Origin: Aphrophora alni
Taxonomy: Eukaryota > Arthropoda > Insecta > Hemiptera > Aphrophoridae
Assembly: GCA_963513935.1 (NCBI GenBank)
Contig: OY740777.1
Location: 16,417,092 to 16,481,091, forward strand
Reading direction: 5' to 3'
Length of the DNA stretch: 64,000 bases
Shown one piece after another: positions 39,401 to 53,700 of the stretch (within the stretch, counting starts at the first letter, position 1; every line of letters begins with the position of its first letter). Made by a program: the position numbers and the translations under genes. The notes beneath the pieces are model-generated. The model did no database searches and was not told the DNA's origin. It saw nothing but the letters and a program-made list of their open reading frames with translations.

Positions 39401-41681
39401 AACATATGTGTGTAACACATTCAAACGTATGTGCGTGTGTATGTGACACATCAAAAGATAGATAGCAGTGTTAAGTCACTTTGAGTGAAAGAACATAACT
39501 TAGTAAATGTTGTGATGAGAGAAAAACTGGATGGCCTTGAATTTAGTTGTATTTTTTTTTCTTCCTATGTCAACGTTATCTTGATAAGTGTAAAACCACT
39601 TGTTTGGATGTATATACAGTAGAACCTCTGTTAACCGGCCTAAGATTAACCGGTCCTCGGATTAACCGGCATATATCGTACTGTACTGGTTGGATGAGAG
39701 TTTCCGAAAATAAATTGTAATTGAAACACCAAAGCGATGGCGATATCAAACGACTTTGTCGATAGCGGTATCCCATTGTCAGCGGCGTAAAAACACTGTG
39801 GCACCAAAGCGGTGGTGAGTCAAACGACTTTGTCGATAGCGGTATCCCATTGTCGACAGCATAAAAACACCGCAGCATTGGCACCCGTCGGTATAGTAGA
39901 CATACACCCACAAAAACGTTAGATGCACCGCTTTTTTTCCATGAATCATTTTAGTATACATTATGAAAAATATAACATTTCTTTTTAGTTTTCTTCTTGT
40001 CTTTGATTGGTTATGATCTACGTCCAGTATATACAGTAAATAAAAATGAGTGAGTAACGAAAACGGAAGCGTGTGTTGGTTTCGTTTGAGATGCGGTTAA
40101 ATGTGTCAAAAGACTTGACAGAGGGGAATCTGTAAAAAAAGCTTTGTAGTGTTTAATTTTTTCATGTTTGATGTATAATATACATAACATAATATATATG
40201 ATACATTTATGTACAATAAAATGAGTTGCAATAACACCTTAATTGCATAATTCTTAGCGCTACCTGATTAAATAAGCTTTCTTTGAACGAAAACCGATTT
40301 TTCTCGGGAACCTCGGATTAACCGGCCAAACGGGCAACCGGCCCGGGTGTCAGTCCCGACTAGACCGGTTAAGAGGGGTTCTACTGTATCTTGAAAACAT
40401 TTTATAATTTTTTTTTAACATTTGCATAATTATTATAATTTCTTTAAACCAATATTTTACAGACTATGTACATAAAAAATCTTAAATTTTTACTCCAAAG
40501 CCTTTTTGCATATATTTTGTAATCCTCTATGGTTATAAAATAGTTCAATAATTATGGAAAACTTTTGTATTAAAGAAAAAAATAAAATAAAAAACTCTGT
40601 TTATATTTTTACATTCACATCCAAGTAATTTAAAAAAATGAATTTCCACATAAAATATTGAAAAAGTTACCTCTGCATGAGTTAATTAATACTACCAACT
40701 TATGATTCTTCTGGTTAGCTTTGATTTATCTTGAAGATGAACCCAAACTATACGATCGCTCAGTTTTTCTGTACAAACTTTTAAATTAAATAAACAGAAC
40801 TTTAAATATCGTTCTAGGCATAGAATCAGTTTCATATTATAATTGTCATAGCTCAAAAGATGTAAAACAAGTTGATGAGGCCCATCGTGGTTCTTACCCA
40901 ACCCCATCTTACAATGTGATGTCAAAAGTTGATTTCTTGGGCCGTGTAGGAAATGTTAAATTGTATTTTAGATCAAGTGATCATATCCAGTAGGGTAAGT
41001 GTGTTCACACAGGTTTTCTGAACCTCGTAATTGTGTATATCACTACTTTCTTGACATCAGCTAGTCCATAATGAGCCTTGTAGATGTATATATATTAAAA
41101 GTCACTGCTCGCTTTACTCGTGTCGGTGTCTTGGCTCTCAAAGCTGTACAGATGAAGTCTACACTTCTTGTGTCAGTGATTTGACCCAACCGAATCTCAT
41201 AACTATACGAATATTACATGGTAGGTCAAGGTCAAAAACTTTGCTATTTGTCATCGTAGTGATATCGGACTGGCACTATTCATGCAGAATTTCAATCTAC
41301 CAATTTATATCTAATTTAGTGTGTTATAAGTTGAATAAAAATCTGTTTAAAATGGCAGTCATTTTGACATTTTTTATTTGATTGATCTGAATTTCAATAG
41401 AGGGTAATGGTTTACTGTAACTGCAACTGGTCTTTTTGGCAATTAAAAAAAAAGAAGAAAAAAAGTTCTACATAGGCCTACCTTATTTATTAATAATAAA
41501 ATACGTTATCAATACGGAGCTATTTTTTTCACCGAAAAATCACGATTTCAAAACTACAGAACTCAAGGCATTTATAAATCACCCAAGTCAAGCAACATTA
41601 AGCGCAGTTAGTACGTGAATGGGTGACCATTTAGGAACACAAGCAATTTTTTTTTAATTACGCGTAGGTCAGGTAAGGTGG

Positions 41682-41735
<54 letters not shown>

Positions 41736-44700
41736 ATCTTACTTGACCTTGTAAGGTAAAAAATCATGTTCACATGTAATTAACTTAATGGACCTTAACC
41801 TAGAAAAGTTGAAACTATGTTTTTTTCAGTGAAAAAGTTAGCTTCGCAGTGAAAACTTATTCCCCAAACCAAATTTCATGTCTCTATTTTAACTTTTGTG
41901 GGAGTTATTGTGCTTATTGTACAGACGACAACTACAAAGATGACAGACAGCATGTTGAAAATAAGTTTTTTGGTTTCCTGAGGTCATTAAATGTGAAAAT
42001 CGGTCAAATCAGGTCTAAATTTTGTACGATTACCAAACCTACCCTGTATTTTGTATACTAGATAAGTAATAGGCCTACTGTATTAATTATTTAATACAGT
42101 ATTAATTAATTGTTTATTACAATTTAATTAGTAAGAAACAACGACTTGTGAAACTAAAACTAAACAATACAATAAGAAATCAATATAATTACGTTTCATT
42201 TAGTATAAGGAACAATTCCTCTCTTTGATTGTTAGTCAGTATCTTCTGCACCAGCCATAAGTCTGCTCCTGGACACAAAGTTGACACAGATAAGTGGAAG
42301 TTGAAATCAAATATTTCTAAAATATAAAGTCAATTTAACAGAAAAATCTAAATATCAAATATTTCATCAAAAAATAGCATGGACGATCTAAAAGTGAATA
42401 TTATTGGATAGCATTTAAAACTATTAATGTTCCACTATTGTCACATAATTTGATAGGAAATAATGTTTTAAAGACAAATTATTAAACACACAACTGAACC
42501 AATAGTCCATATTGTAAGCAAGTGATTTTTAAAATTGATACAAACTAAAATCTTAAAATGATACTAGAATAAGAAGATTTTAGGGTAGACTTTAAATTTT
42601 TTATTTAATCAGTTTAGAAGTATATGTAAATATGAAATGTTCAAAAGACTTTAAATAGACGTTTAAAATCAAAATATAAAAGATTATCCTAAAAGAAAAA
42701 CTGTCAATGAAAAAATTGTTAAATCCTGTAATAGTATTAGTAAATACTCAAAGTCTACTAGTTCGCGAGAATAACAAATATGTTTGTAAATAGAACATAA
42801 CAAATTCATAGAAGAGTTTATAGAGAGAACACAGTATGACAGCCTAAAAAGTAGTTTCTATGACTTGATGCAATCACCAGCGATTAGCTCAACATAGAAA
42901 TTCAATGAAAAAAAGAATCTTTAAAAGAGTTAACTACTCTTTAATGTTAGTAACTACTACTACTACTCTTTTAATGTTAGTAGTAAGAAACATATATAAA
43001 GAGACAATAGTTAAGAAGGCTCTGGACCGGAGGTGATGTTGGAGTTTTTAGGTCTTTTGTTATACATCTTGTCCAAAGTGAAACAAACAGTTTGAATAGA
43101 AGACTTCAAGGAGTTAATATTCTCGGTGGAATGCCATGGTTAGTACGACTGTTTTATGAGATGAAAGTAAAGTGGATTTGAAGTGAGAAAACTTCTAATA
43201 AAGTGTTTCTGAAGTATTATGGATGACTTTGGCATGTAATTGTTTTAAAGACTATTTGAAACAAATGAGAAATAATTTTATTTGTATAGATAAAGAATCA
43301 TTGCGCAATATCCAGAATAGGTTTAAATAAACCAAATATTTTATATTTTTGAACACTCTTCATCGTAATTGAACTTTTATGAAATTATAAATGTGTTTTT
43401 ATGTAATTTACACATTTAATGTAATTAAATTTGTTTTGTTTTGTAGTTACATGAAGCTGTAATTAAATTTCCTGATTGGAAATTTAAAAAATTATATATA
43501 TAAAGTCAAATATTATTGAAAAATCCTGGAAACCTCATAGGAACAGAGTACCTTTTAGGAAGAATGAATCTTTTAGATCATAAATTAGAAATTAGGAACA
43601 AATTGAATGAGAGATTATAGAAAAATCTATGGATAAGTGTGACTGAACTAGAGTCAGCAAATGGATATGTGTTCCAATATCTTCGCTTTGTCACAAATAT
43701 ATAGTACAGGGAAGATTATGTGATCAATGTCGAGTTTTTTTGCTGAAATATCCCAGAGTCCAAAAGTCGTTTTTGGAATGATATCCATCTGTCTAGCATC
43801 TCATATATGTCCAGCGTTCTACAGCCCAAACGCATGGAACGATTTTAATAAAATTGGGTATGTAGGAGTATTTTCACCATATCTCAGACCTTTTTTTCAT
43901 TTTTTTGAAAAATAAAAATTTTTGGGTAGCTATATAAGACAAAAAAAATACGATTTTGACAAAATCGGCTCTAACATTTTTGATCAAATTTTGTCCAAGC
44001 ACAGGTTCTAATGAATAAAATGTATTATTAGTTACCATCTCTCTAAAAATGCTGGACCTGAGACGGTTTGACAAGGAGTCAAAAGTCTCAAGTCAATTTA
44101 AAGCAAGTTAAATTCCCGCGCTAAAACCATGTAGAGAGGAGGCGAGGTGGGGCGATGACGTCACGCCAGCTCAGGTGCAAAACTGCGTGCTTGAACAGGA
44201 AATGTCAATTTGCCTCGTTTCTTATTCTATTAAAAAACTAAATTATTAATATAAATAAATATTCAGTAGAATCAACCGATCAATAATATCAACAAATAAA
44301 TTTAGAATCATTTAAAACAAAAAAGTTATTCAAGTTTTTATAGGGGCTCAAAAACCTAAAATTTGGAAAAAAGTTAAATTCAAAATTCAAAAAACGTAGA
44401 GTCATAACTAAGAGGGGAACTAACAATAATCACAAATAAAAAATATGAAATAATAATAATAAATAGGTGAGAATGGACTTAGAAAGTCATTCTTGGGGAG
44501 TTTTTTTGGAATTTTTGAGTTGAAGGGGGGATTTATTAAAAAATAATAATAAGTATAGTTGAAGAGACCACAATAGGGCACAATAATATGTACTTAGATT
44601 CAAATTTTAAATTAAAATCAGGGAGATATAATAATTACAAAAAGTAAAACTTTAAAGCCCAAAAGCGGTTAAATTTAAAGTTAAAGGGGAGGTATAACTA

Positions 44701-47700
44701 TGTAATTATATATGTCTAGTATGTAGAAGTGTAAAACATCAAAGCAGAGATAATAATATATAATGGGGGGTTTTTTATGAACTAAAGACATGACGATAAA
44801 AACTTTGGAACTTCAAGGACGTATAACTCGAGAACCAAGCGAGCTACGTAAAAAGTACAAACAGATCTTTTCGTCATAGTAGAAGAGGAACAAAATTTCG
44901 TCAAAAGAATTTTGAAAAAGGACTTATCTCAAAAGTTCAAAAGAAGAAAATCCGACTTTCGGAAAAAGGGCGATAACTCGCGAACGAAGCGTACTAGGAC
45001 GACGAATCAAGTTCCACAAGACCCACAAGATGGAAAGGAAGAAGAATCCGAAAGGAACTTGATAATCGGACCGGGCGTTCGAAAGTTATAGCGAGTTGAA
45101 CGAAAAAATGACTAAAATTGAAATTTTCAGGAAAATACTTGTAGAGTGACGCACGCAACTCTCGGTGCGAGTTCAGCGGTTGGACCCTGCCATACCAACT
45201 TAGAACACAGATAACACTGAATAAAATAAACAGTGAATTATCAATTAAAAGGTGTTTTAATGAGAAACAAAGGAAGAAAACTATTCAGTAGACAAAAACT
45301 ATGATTAGTAAAATATATAGTGTGAAAATTTCAGACCAAAAGGGCCTGAAAATACTTAAAAGGAAGAAAAAACTTTTCTCTTCAAAAGGGAGAAAAAATT
45401 GGCTCCAGGTTGTGGGAATTTTCCCACAGAAAGGGAGACCACAATTTATCCGTCGAAAGACGGGTACTCTTGTTTTGGAATCGACGCGAGGAAGACGTAT
45501 CTTTGGCAACAGACTCCGAGCTGAGAGGAAACTACAATTGTCACTCTACTAAATTGGACTTAGAAAAATTTCTACTCATTTCGAACTTCAAGGCAACTTA
45601 GCAGATCGAATTCGAGACCAGCATTCAACTAGCTTGCAGTCTACAGAATCTGGATTGAAGACATCGCCTCAACATTAGCTAAATTAAACAACAAATTCCA
45701 ATATCTACAAGAACTTCTAATAAAGTGTGGGGTATCATATACTTAAGGAATAATTCGCAAATATTAACTTCATTTCAAATATAACTTCAATTGGGGAATA
45801 AATAAAAATTAAATTCATTTTTATAAATTTCTGCTTTGGTGTTATAGATAATTAATAATTAAATACGACTTTTTCAGTACAGGAAAAACTGTCTGTGGTT
45901 CTGTCTGAAAAGTCTAGCGTTTTTTATTTTGTTTAGAATATAGGAAATATTCTATTTGTATTTTGTGAAATATTTAAATTGTTTTGTTGTTGTTTAATCA
46001 ACTTTGTTGTCAGATAAATTTTGAAAATAGCTTTTTAACTGTTTTGAAAAGAAAGAATATATACGTAATTCATTTCTAAAATTTGTTGTGTTTTCTATAT
46101 ATCCATTCTGTACATGCAAATAACCTTGTCTAAGATAAATATTTTATATGTGCTCTGGAAATATAATTTGAAATTTTTAAAAAGTTATTATCAGAACTTA
46201 AGAGCCGATTTCTCCCAAAAGGCACTTCCCCAGAGAGAGAGAGTGTTTCTTTAGATAAAGAGTCAAATAATCGAGCATTGAGATAAAATTCAGGGAATTT
46301 TGCGTAGATTAAAAATTGGTAAGTTTATGAGGACAAGCAACAAGTATTCCAATATCTTTGATTGCATAAAAGGTAAAAGTGAGCATCTTGGCCTTGCCCG
46401 CGTTAGTTCCGAGCTGAAAGGTGGTTCGCCCATTCGGTGGCGATCGTACAGCGAGTTTAGAGTACGCGGTAAGTAGCGTTCCAAGAAGGGAACGAATTTA
46501 CGAAATCGCGGACTAAGGGGTACGCGGCAGACCGTGGTTTATTGATAAGAAACTAAAAGTAATCACACATTGGGAGATAAAATAATTAATTTCTCTAAAT
46601 TGTATCTACCAATTTCATTCAAATTTTAATGAAATGTGAAGATTTCACTCAAATCCGTGTGAAACACCACAAGTAAAAATAAAGACATACGGTTAAGTAA
46701 ATAATTGACAAAAGACAAATATGAACCTTGACAGGCATCATTAAAAGTTTGATTTTAATCAATTATGATTTACGCTGTGGAGGTGTTTATTAAACACAAG
46801 CAAAGGAAATTTCGGCCCTTATTAAAATATTTTTTTAAAGACTATGTCCATGGTTTATATTCATTTTTTGATTGGCAACCACCGAACTGACATCTTTCCT
46901 TAAGATTAGTTTTGATTTGATTTTTGGAATTTTTTTTCCTTTACCGTTTATTTACTTTTGTTCTCATAAATTTCTCATAAAAAGAAAGCAAATAACAAAA
47001 AATTGTGTAATGTGTTAATATAAGGTAATTGTGAAAATCCTGCACAATGTTTTATTAGGCTTTTTATGAAAACAAATATTGATAGGACTTTTATATTTTT
47101 TTCATACCACAGAAAAGAATAGAAAATGCTTACTTTGGTATAGTAACATCTACTTTATATAACAAAGTTACTATATAATTAGAAAATAAATATGGGCAGT
47201 CACTATTTATCTTTTTTGACTCGCTACTTATCGTTTGTACTTTTAGAGTTACAAATTCCACAATTACCTTCATCTTCCTCGGGTTCCATTTCATCAAATT
47301 TTACTTCATCTGACAAGATATCCGTCTCCACGATAATTTCCTCATCAGTCTCATCAGGTGTTTTTGCTTCAGATTTCACAATCAATTCTTCTTCTTTACT
47401 ACTGGATGTGCCACTTTGATCTGTGTCTGAAATGTTAACTATGGTTTGTGTACTTTGTGCGGTTACAAACTCAGAAGTACCTGCTGAGGTCTCGACATTT
47501 TGTAAAGAAGTTAGAGTCTGTAAGAGAAGTTCGATATTAATAAATGGTGTATTAACGTTAACATAAACTTTCTAATTAAAGACACGAAAAAACAAATATT
47601 TCTCGTTTGTACATGACTTTCCAATTTGACAAGGTCAAATCCAATTCAGAGATTTACAAAATGCAAATACAATACATGGACAAATTATGGGTCCCACTTG

Positions 47701-50700
47701 TCATCTTTAGAATAAAACAATAGTAATAAAAAAATTGTATATTTTATTCTCCAAAATCTAATATGAATTAAGAGTCTTCTATGAAACTAATAGCCTATAA
47801 CAGAAACAATAATAGCTTATAATTTAGATCCTGACACTTATGAAATATTTTAGAAGCTTATATTTGTATGAAACAGGACGTTGGTTTAAGCTGTTAGTAC
47901 TTGGTATATAACTTTTAATAGGAAGGCTGTTTGGAAAGTAAGTTCTGTTTTCTTATAAAAGAGACACTAATATAATTAGAGATTTTTAATATGCTGAAAG
48001 GTACAACTCTTACTAATTTTGTTCATATAAATTCCTGCTAAATTAGGGCACTTATCATATCAGTGAACAAAGTTCTTAATACTCTTATCATAGATCTCCG
48101 CCACCTATGAGTTAACCCACATTCTTCAACTCCGCATCGTTTTCAAACCGATGTGACCTAGCCATTTTTTCATATTAAACTCCTCTCTATCAATTGATTT
48201 TTTTGTCTCCACGTTGACATACGATACCAAAGTGACAATATACGTAAGGAAATCCATCACCTTCTGTATCGAGAAGCAAAAGAAAAATTAGGGCTGCACC
48301 AATCCTCTTGGTTTTGTATTTATTAGTAAGAAGTTTAGTCATACAAAATTTCTGGTAGACCAACTTGTCAATTACCCATTCATAGTAAACTTGTTCATGA
48401 TATTTAAGGGTAAAGGTTGATTAAATTTTGTAATCAGATTTTCTCATTTAATTTTTCAACAATGATCGCCCACTTCTTTCTTCGTTATGGACATAAATCC
48501 CTCTATCCCAGGACAAAGATCATTTTCTAATACCACTATCACTCATAATGTTATTTTCATAGATTGTACAAAGCTCAAGCACAAAAAACAAATAACTGGA
48601 CATAATTCAAAATTGGCGAGATTTTCAATGGTAGTGGCCATTTTGAAAAACATAATTGGCACTACAACAGTTGAACGACCTTGCTACTAGCATTGCCTGA
48701 CTCATGCTGAGCAAGGCGGCTATCAAAGATCATCCCATTAATCCTCTCCTCCATGCACCAGACAGAAACAGATCTTACTTCAAGGCAGCTCTCATGGTAA
48801 GTACATAATATTTTATAAAACAGACCTTGGTTTGTACTTCTATTAAAACTAACTTTTTGAAATGGTCAATTATAGGCAATTTACAAACCTAACTCCTGCA
48901 TCCTATGGTATTATTACTACAAAATAGCACCACACTTTAACTAACCTGATCACTGCCAGATATGGCTGAGTAGAAGTTAGGTGAGGAAGACAGATAATCA
49001 CTTTCATACGGTGTAGAAGTCAGCTGTCTTGAAGATCCTTCAGACTTTTGCAAACCCAATAGGTCCTGCACAAAAGATCCTGATTGACTATGTAGCCAAT
49101 GGTCTTTACCTATCCTTTCCCTTAATACTTCTAATTGTTTCTTGGTTTCTAAATGTTCTTTTAGAGGTCCTGTAACATATTTGTAAACTATATTTACTGA
49201 TAATTTAGTACATCTATCAACTAAAAACAAATAAATATTGAGCATGACTTGTGAGATGAAAAAATAAAATAAAATACAATTTTTCACAAATAATAAGTTT
49301 AAGGTTAGAGTTTAATAGGGCACATAGAGGTTTTATTCTCGAACGTTAGTGTTTTATTGTGTTTTACTATTTGAACCCTATAAGGACCTTTTTCCAAGGT
49401 AAATCTGTGTCTCCTATCCATACAAAATCTAAATAATAAGTTTATTAATTCAAACACGTTACAACAACAATGTCTTCATCTTCAGTGATGCATATGCTAC
49501 AAAAATCACAACAGTTATAGTTTGATTATTGTAGTTCATGGATCACTGAAGATATCGATATTGTGGTTGTATTAATAAACTATTTTTTTTAATGTAAACA
49601 ATAAAAACGTATGAACACACTCACCAGGTTCTGTAGGCTGTTTAGGCAACTTAGGAACTTCACCCAGATGATCTGTACCTTCCATAATCACAGCTTCTCT
49701 CACTCTACCAACTTTTCTTGTGGAAAACGATCTCTCTAGATTAGGCACTTGTGGTAGACCTGAAAGGCAGGAAGTTTTGTCAGGTTCATAGACTAATTAT
49801 TGTGTAGTAAGTTTGCATTAGTCAAACATGCAATTGGAAAAGAATCAAATTAAAATCTGCGTACAATCTTCAACGACTACTGTGGTGATAATTTATAATT
49901 ATAATTATAACACCCCCTAACCATAATTGTTCCAATTGTAATACTTATTATTTAGTTTTATTGCATTAAATACTCAATAACATGGTGATCATCTTCAGAA
50001 AATTTTCTGCTAAATTCCCAGATGAAAATCAAGTTATGAAAATACACATAAAGTTATTTAATGAAGTGAAACGAAATCTATCAGTATTGTAAACTGTACA
50101 TTTGGTTCAAAATATCAATTCATAATAGTTTGATTTAATTATAACACAGTTGGTGATTATGGTATCACTGAAAACTTTCACAAGAGTTAAATTATTACTC
50201 GGGTTGCTCGAAAATCGAGCAATATTTTGTTATATGTAAATATTTTCAATTTAAATATTGTTTTAAATTGATTTGAAGGACTCATTCATTGGTCAAATTG
50301 TAAATTGTATAATTTCAGCTGCCATCCTTTAGTGCTTGTTTATACAAATCGGTAATTCTGAGCAATTACTTGGTCAACCCTAAACTTTTTCATATTTTAC
50401 TACGATAAAGTAGAGATGTATGTGAAACTAAAAAAACATAATTTAGGCCCCGGAAAGTTAATATATGCTATATACAAATAGAAATTACCTCAGTAATCGC
50501 CGGGTTCAACGTCCTCATCCGAGTCAGCGGCAACTGGATCAGTGTTCTGTTGCGATGGTTCCCCGTTGTAAACTTCACCGATAGCCCGAAACAAATGGTG
50601 TAGTCTTTGTTTGTAATCCTTATGTTTCCGTTTGAACATGAACTCAGCAAGGTGGCCAATAAAATGGTGTTTTGTGATTCTATTCCAACAGTTAAACGTG

Positions 50701-53700
50701 TGTTTTTCTTCATTTAACGTCATCGACCCGCCACATGTTGGACACTTTGGTACGTTGCAAAACGCTGTGTTCGTACAAAAAAGTGTTAACTTTTCCTGAT
50801 CTTCACTTAAAACCGTGAAACTAAGTAACGTGTTCTCACACCCGTCACATAAAAAAGGATTATCGGAGGAACCACTAGCCATAACGGTACTGTCACAACT
50901 GGCCTTCCGCGCGTCTCCCGCAAGCCACTGTTATCGCGTGGACTTTGAACCTTCTTATCGCTTGGCAACATGTATGATGGCCTTGCGGGTCTTGAATTAT
51001 ATGTTTCTTGCTTTCTGAGAACATCCTTATGACCGTAGTAAAATATGAAAAAGTTTGGGGTTGACCAAGTAATTGCTCAGAATTACCTACAAATCAATGT
51101 TTGTTACTTCATTGTTAAGTCTACGTATAATTCTTATGTAGTTATAGTGATAAACACACTTGCAATATAAGTTCCCTCTTATTGGAGGTGTTGTTACTAG
51201 GTACTAAAAGTACAATGAGAAACAGTTCAATAAACTTAGAAAAAACCTTATTTTAAAACATTGTATTAGCTAGTCAAAACGAAGTGATAAATATGATATT
51301 TTATAAAAACAAATAATCACAACATTTCTTTAAGAAATAACCATATACTGTTGTTTAGTTTCCTTTAATTATTTTTGTTTATATCAATAACACCTGTTAT
51401 TTTAGATTGGTGTAGTCTAATTTGAAATCCTATTAAACAACTCATTCCTCTTGCCACTAACCAGAAACAACTCTCTAAGCATTGGATATATGTATTTTGA
51501 AGGCAGACCTCTCACACCAATCTTTACAGAATAAAAATGTGTCATAAATCCTACTGGTCTAGCGGCAGTTTTGTACATGATGTCCGAATCTTGGGAACAA
51601 GTTGCTAGAAGCACCATCATGAAGTGGTGGAAGAAACTATGGCCTAATGTTTGTGATTTGCCAGAAAACCAGACAGAATCAGTGGTTGACAAAACCAAAA
51701 ATGAAGTGCAACCTCAGGAGTTTCTGGAGATGTTTAGGCAGGTGGACGGTTGCTCGGATGTCGATATTAATGACATTGAATATTGGTTGGAAGAAGATAA
51801 TGACGGAGGTTACGGCACACTGACTGATGAGCAAATTGTTGCGACCTGTTCAAACAAAGACAACATATATGATACAGACGAGGAAAACGCTGAAGAACCA
51901 GAAGTCATCAGTCATGCAGAAGCAGAATCTCACTTGGATGAATTGATGGTGTATTTTGAGCATCAGAGCGAGACTACACCGGCCGTGCTTCTCACGTTGA
52001 AACGGATGCACGACTGTGTGGTACATAAACGTTACTCGAAGCTGACACAACAGAAACTTATAAGCTTATTCTCCAAAAAGTAGACATACCTGTACAGTCC
52101 ACAGATGTGATTGTTGTTTTATTGTGATGAGTAAATATTTTTAAAGTGTTTTTCTCAGTAATAAAGGAAATATTATTGTAAGTACAGTATGTATATTTTC
52201 ATTTTTTCAGTTTTCTGCTCTTTCTCCGGCTAACACGGATTTTCGTTATGTCGGATCGGCCGCAGTCCCAGCTGGTCCAACTTAACGAGGTTCTACTGTA
52301 CCATTAACTCAAGAAAGATATATCTATCCATTCTTAGGTTAACTCGATGAAAGCGTAATTAATAATACTTACTTTCAACAAAATGAAACTACAGTACACA
52401 CTTCTGTCATTACACCAAAACAACTTTGTATAGAGGAATTTCAAACTGAATTTTTCCAATAAGATCGTATGATTTGAGAGGATCATATTTTTTATCATAC
52501 TGGATATGTAAAATTACCCACAGCATTTATAAAGAATAAATCTTATCAACATCAGTGATAAAATTAAATTGATTGATACAAGCAATGAAGTTTGAATGAG
52601 TTATAAGACTTGGATATACCTGCACATGTCTGACTGTTACTCATGCTGGAAGTGCGAAATCGTCTGCCTCGAACATTAAACGTTTGTCCTCTACTTCCAA
52701 CGACTGTCTGTTCCAATGGGCTCAGTGATTTACCATCCAAGTCAAACTGAAAAATACAAGTTTTGGGTTTAAAATTTATGAATTTAGATTTCAAATATAT
52801 GGTATTTCAAAAATTTAATGGTTATAATGAAATATATATTGTTTTATATACAGAATGTTCAGAAAATGTCGTGCCAAACTTTAAGTGATGGTTATATGGG
52901 TCAATATAAAGAAAAAAGTCCCTATAAACATTTGTCCGGAAACAGTTTATTTTCCATCTGTCAGCCATATTGCATTTTTTTGACAAATAATTATAGCTTT
53001 TAAAATTATTTAGATTTAGAGTCGAAATTTAGTATACAAATTTTTTATGCAACGGTTTACCAGTCTAATAAGAATCAAACTCATAAATTTTGAAAATGGA
53101 GGCTGTTATACCTTTTTTATAAAGTTAATGGTTTTAAAGATATTCAATTTTTAAAATTTCAAATCATCAATTTTCAACAATTTATAAGATAAAGTTTTGA
53201 TTATTGATACATTGATAAAAATGTAGCATGAAAATTGTGTATAACAAATTTATACTTGAAATCATATAATTTCAAAAACTATAATATTTTTCAAAAAACA
53301 CAAAATGGCCGACAGGTGGAAAACTAACAGTTTCCAGGTACATTTTTATAGGAACTTCTTATTTACTCTGACTCAAATAACTACCACATTAGTTCGAGAT
53401 GACATTTTCGGAACACCTTGTAAATAAAAAAATAAAAGTTTGATTATAAATTTTAATACATTTTTGTTATAATATTGAATTTCAATGACAGCAGTCAAGA
53501 TTAATTATAATTTGTAAATTACTCCCCAACCCATAATTTTCATTTTTAGTTGTGATTTGGTAGATTGATTAAAGTTATTATTAACCTTTAAGTTTCAATA
53601 ATATTTATTTATTCACTAGCTATTGACAGTATACATGTGTGGCTTAGTCCAAAATAAAAGTTTTAATCAACAATATAACAAATAAATGTTTAACAATAAC

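Larger units (their letters stand above)
40880..42055 (+). repeat. Dispersed repeat R2, copy 2, with an insertion
   Basis: Matches 54880-55620 in two parts (40880-41420 and about 41840-42055). The middle, about 41430-41835, is absent from the other copy and holds the 5S-like fragment and the TA microsatellite. Confidence 0.6.

Noticed and set aside
39576..39961. Two overlapping minus-strand frames near 39.6-39.96 kb
   Set aside because: They fall in the internal repeats of the Tigger-like MITE and have no family match.
41685..41732. TA tract as an origin or regulatory signal
   Set aside because: A plain microsatellite explains it.
45120..45190. Hairpin-like GC-richer stretch considered as a hammerhead ribozyme
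   Set aside because: The conserved CTGATGAG and GAAA core elements are absent.
45285..45601. Overlapping open frames on both strands
   Set aside because: Three frames overlap without any recognisable domain; typical of chance in a repeat-like stretch.
47192..47419. Plus-strand Ser-rich frame
   Set aside because: Antisense of STK11IP exon 6, whose acidic codons read as Ser/Thr on the other strand.
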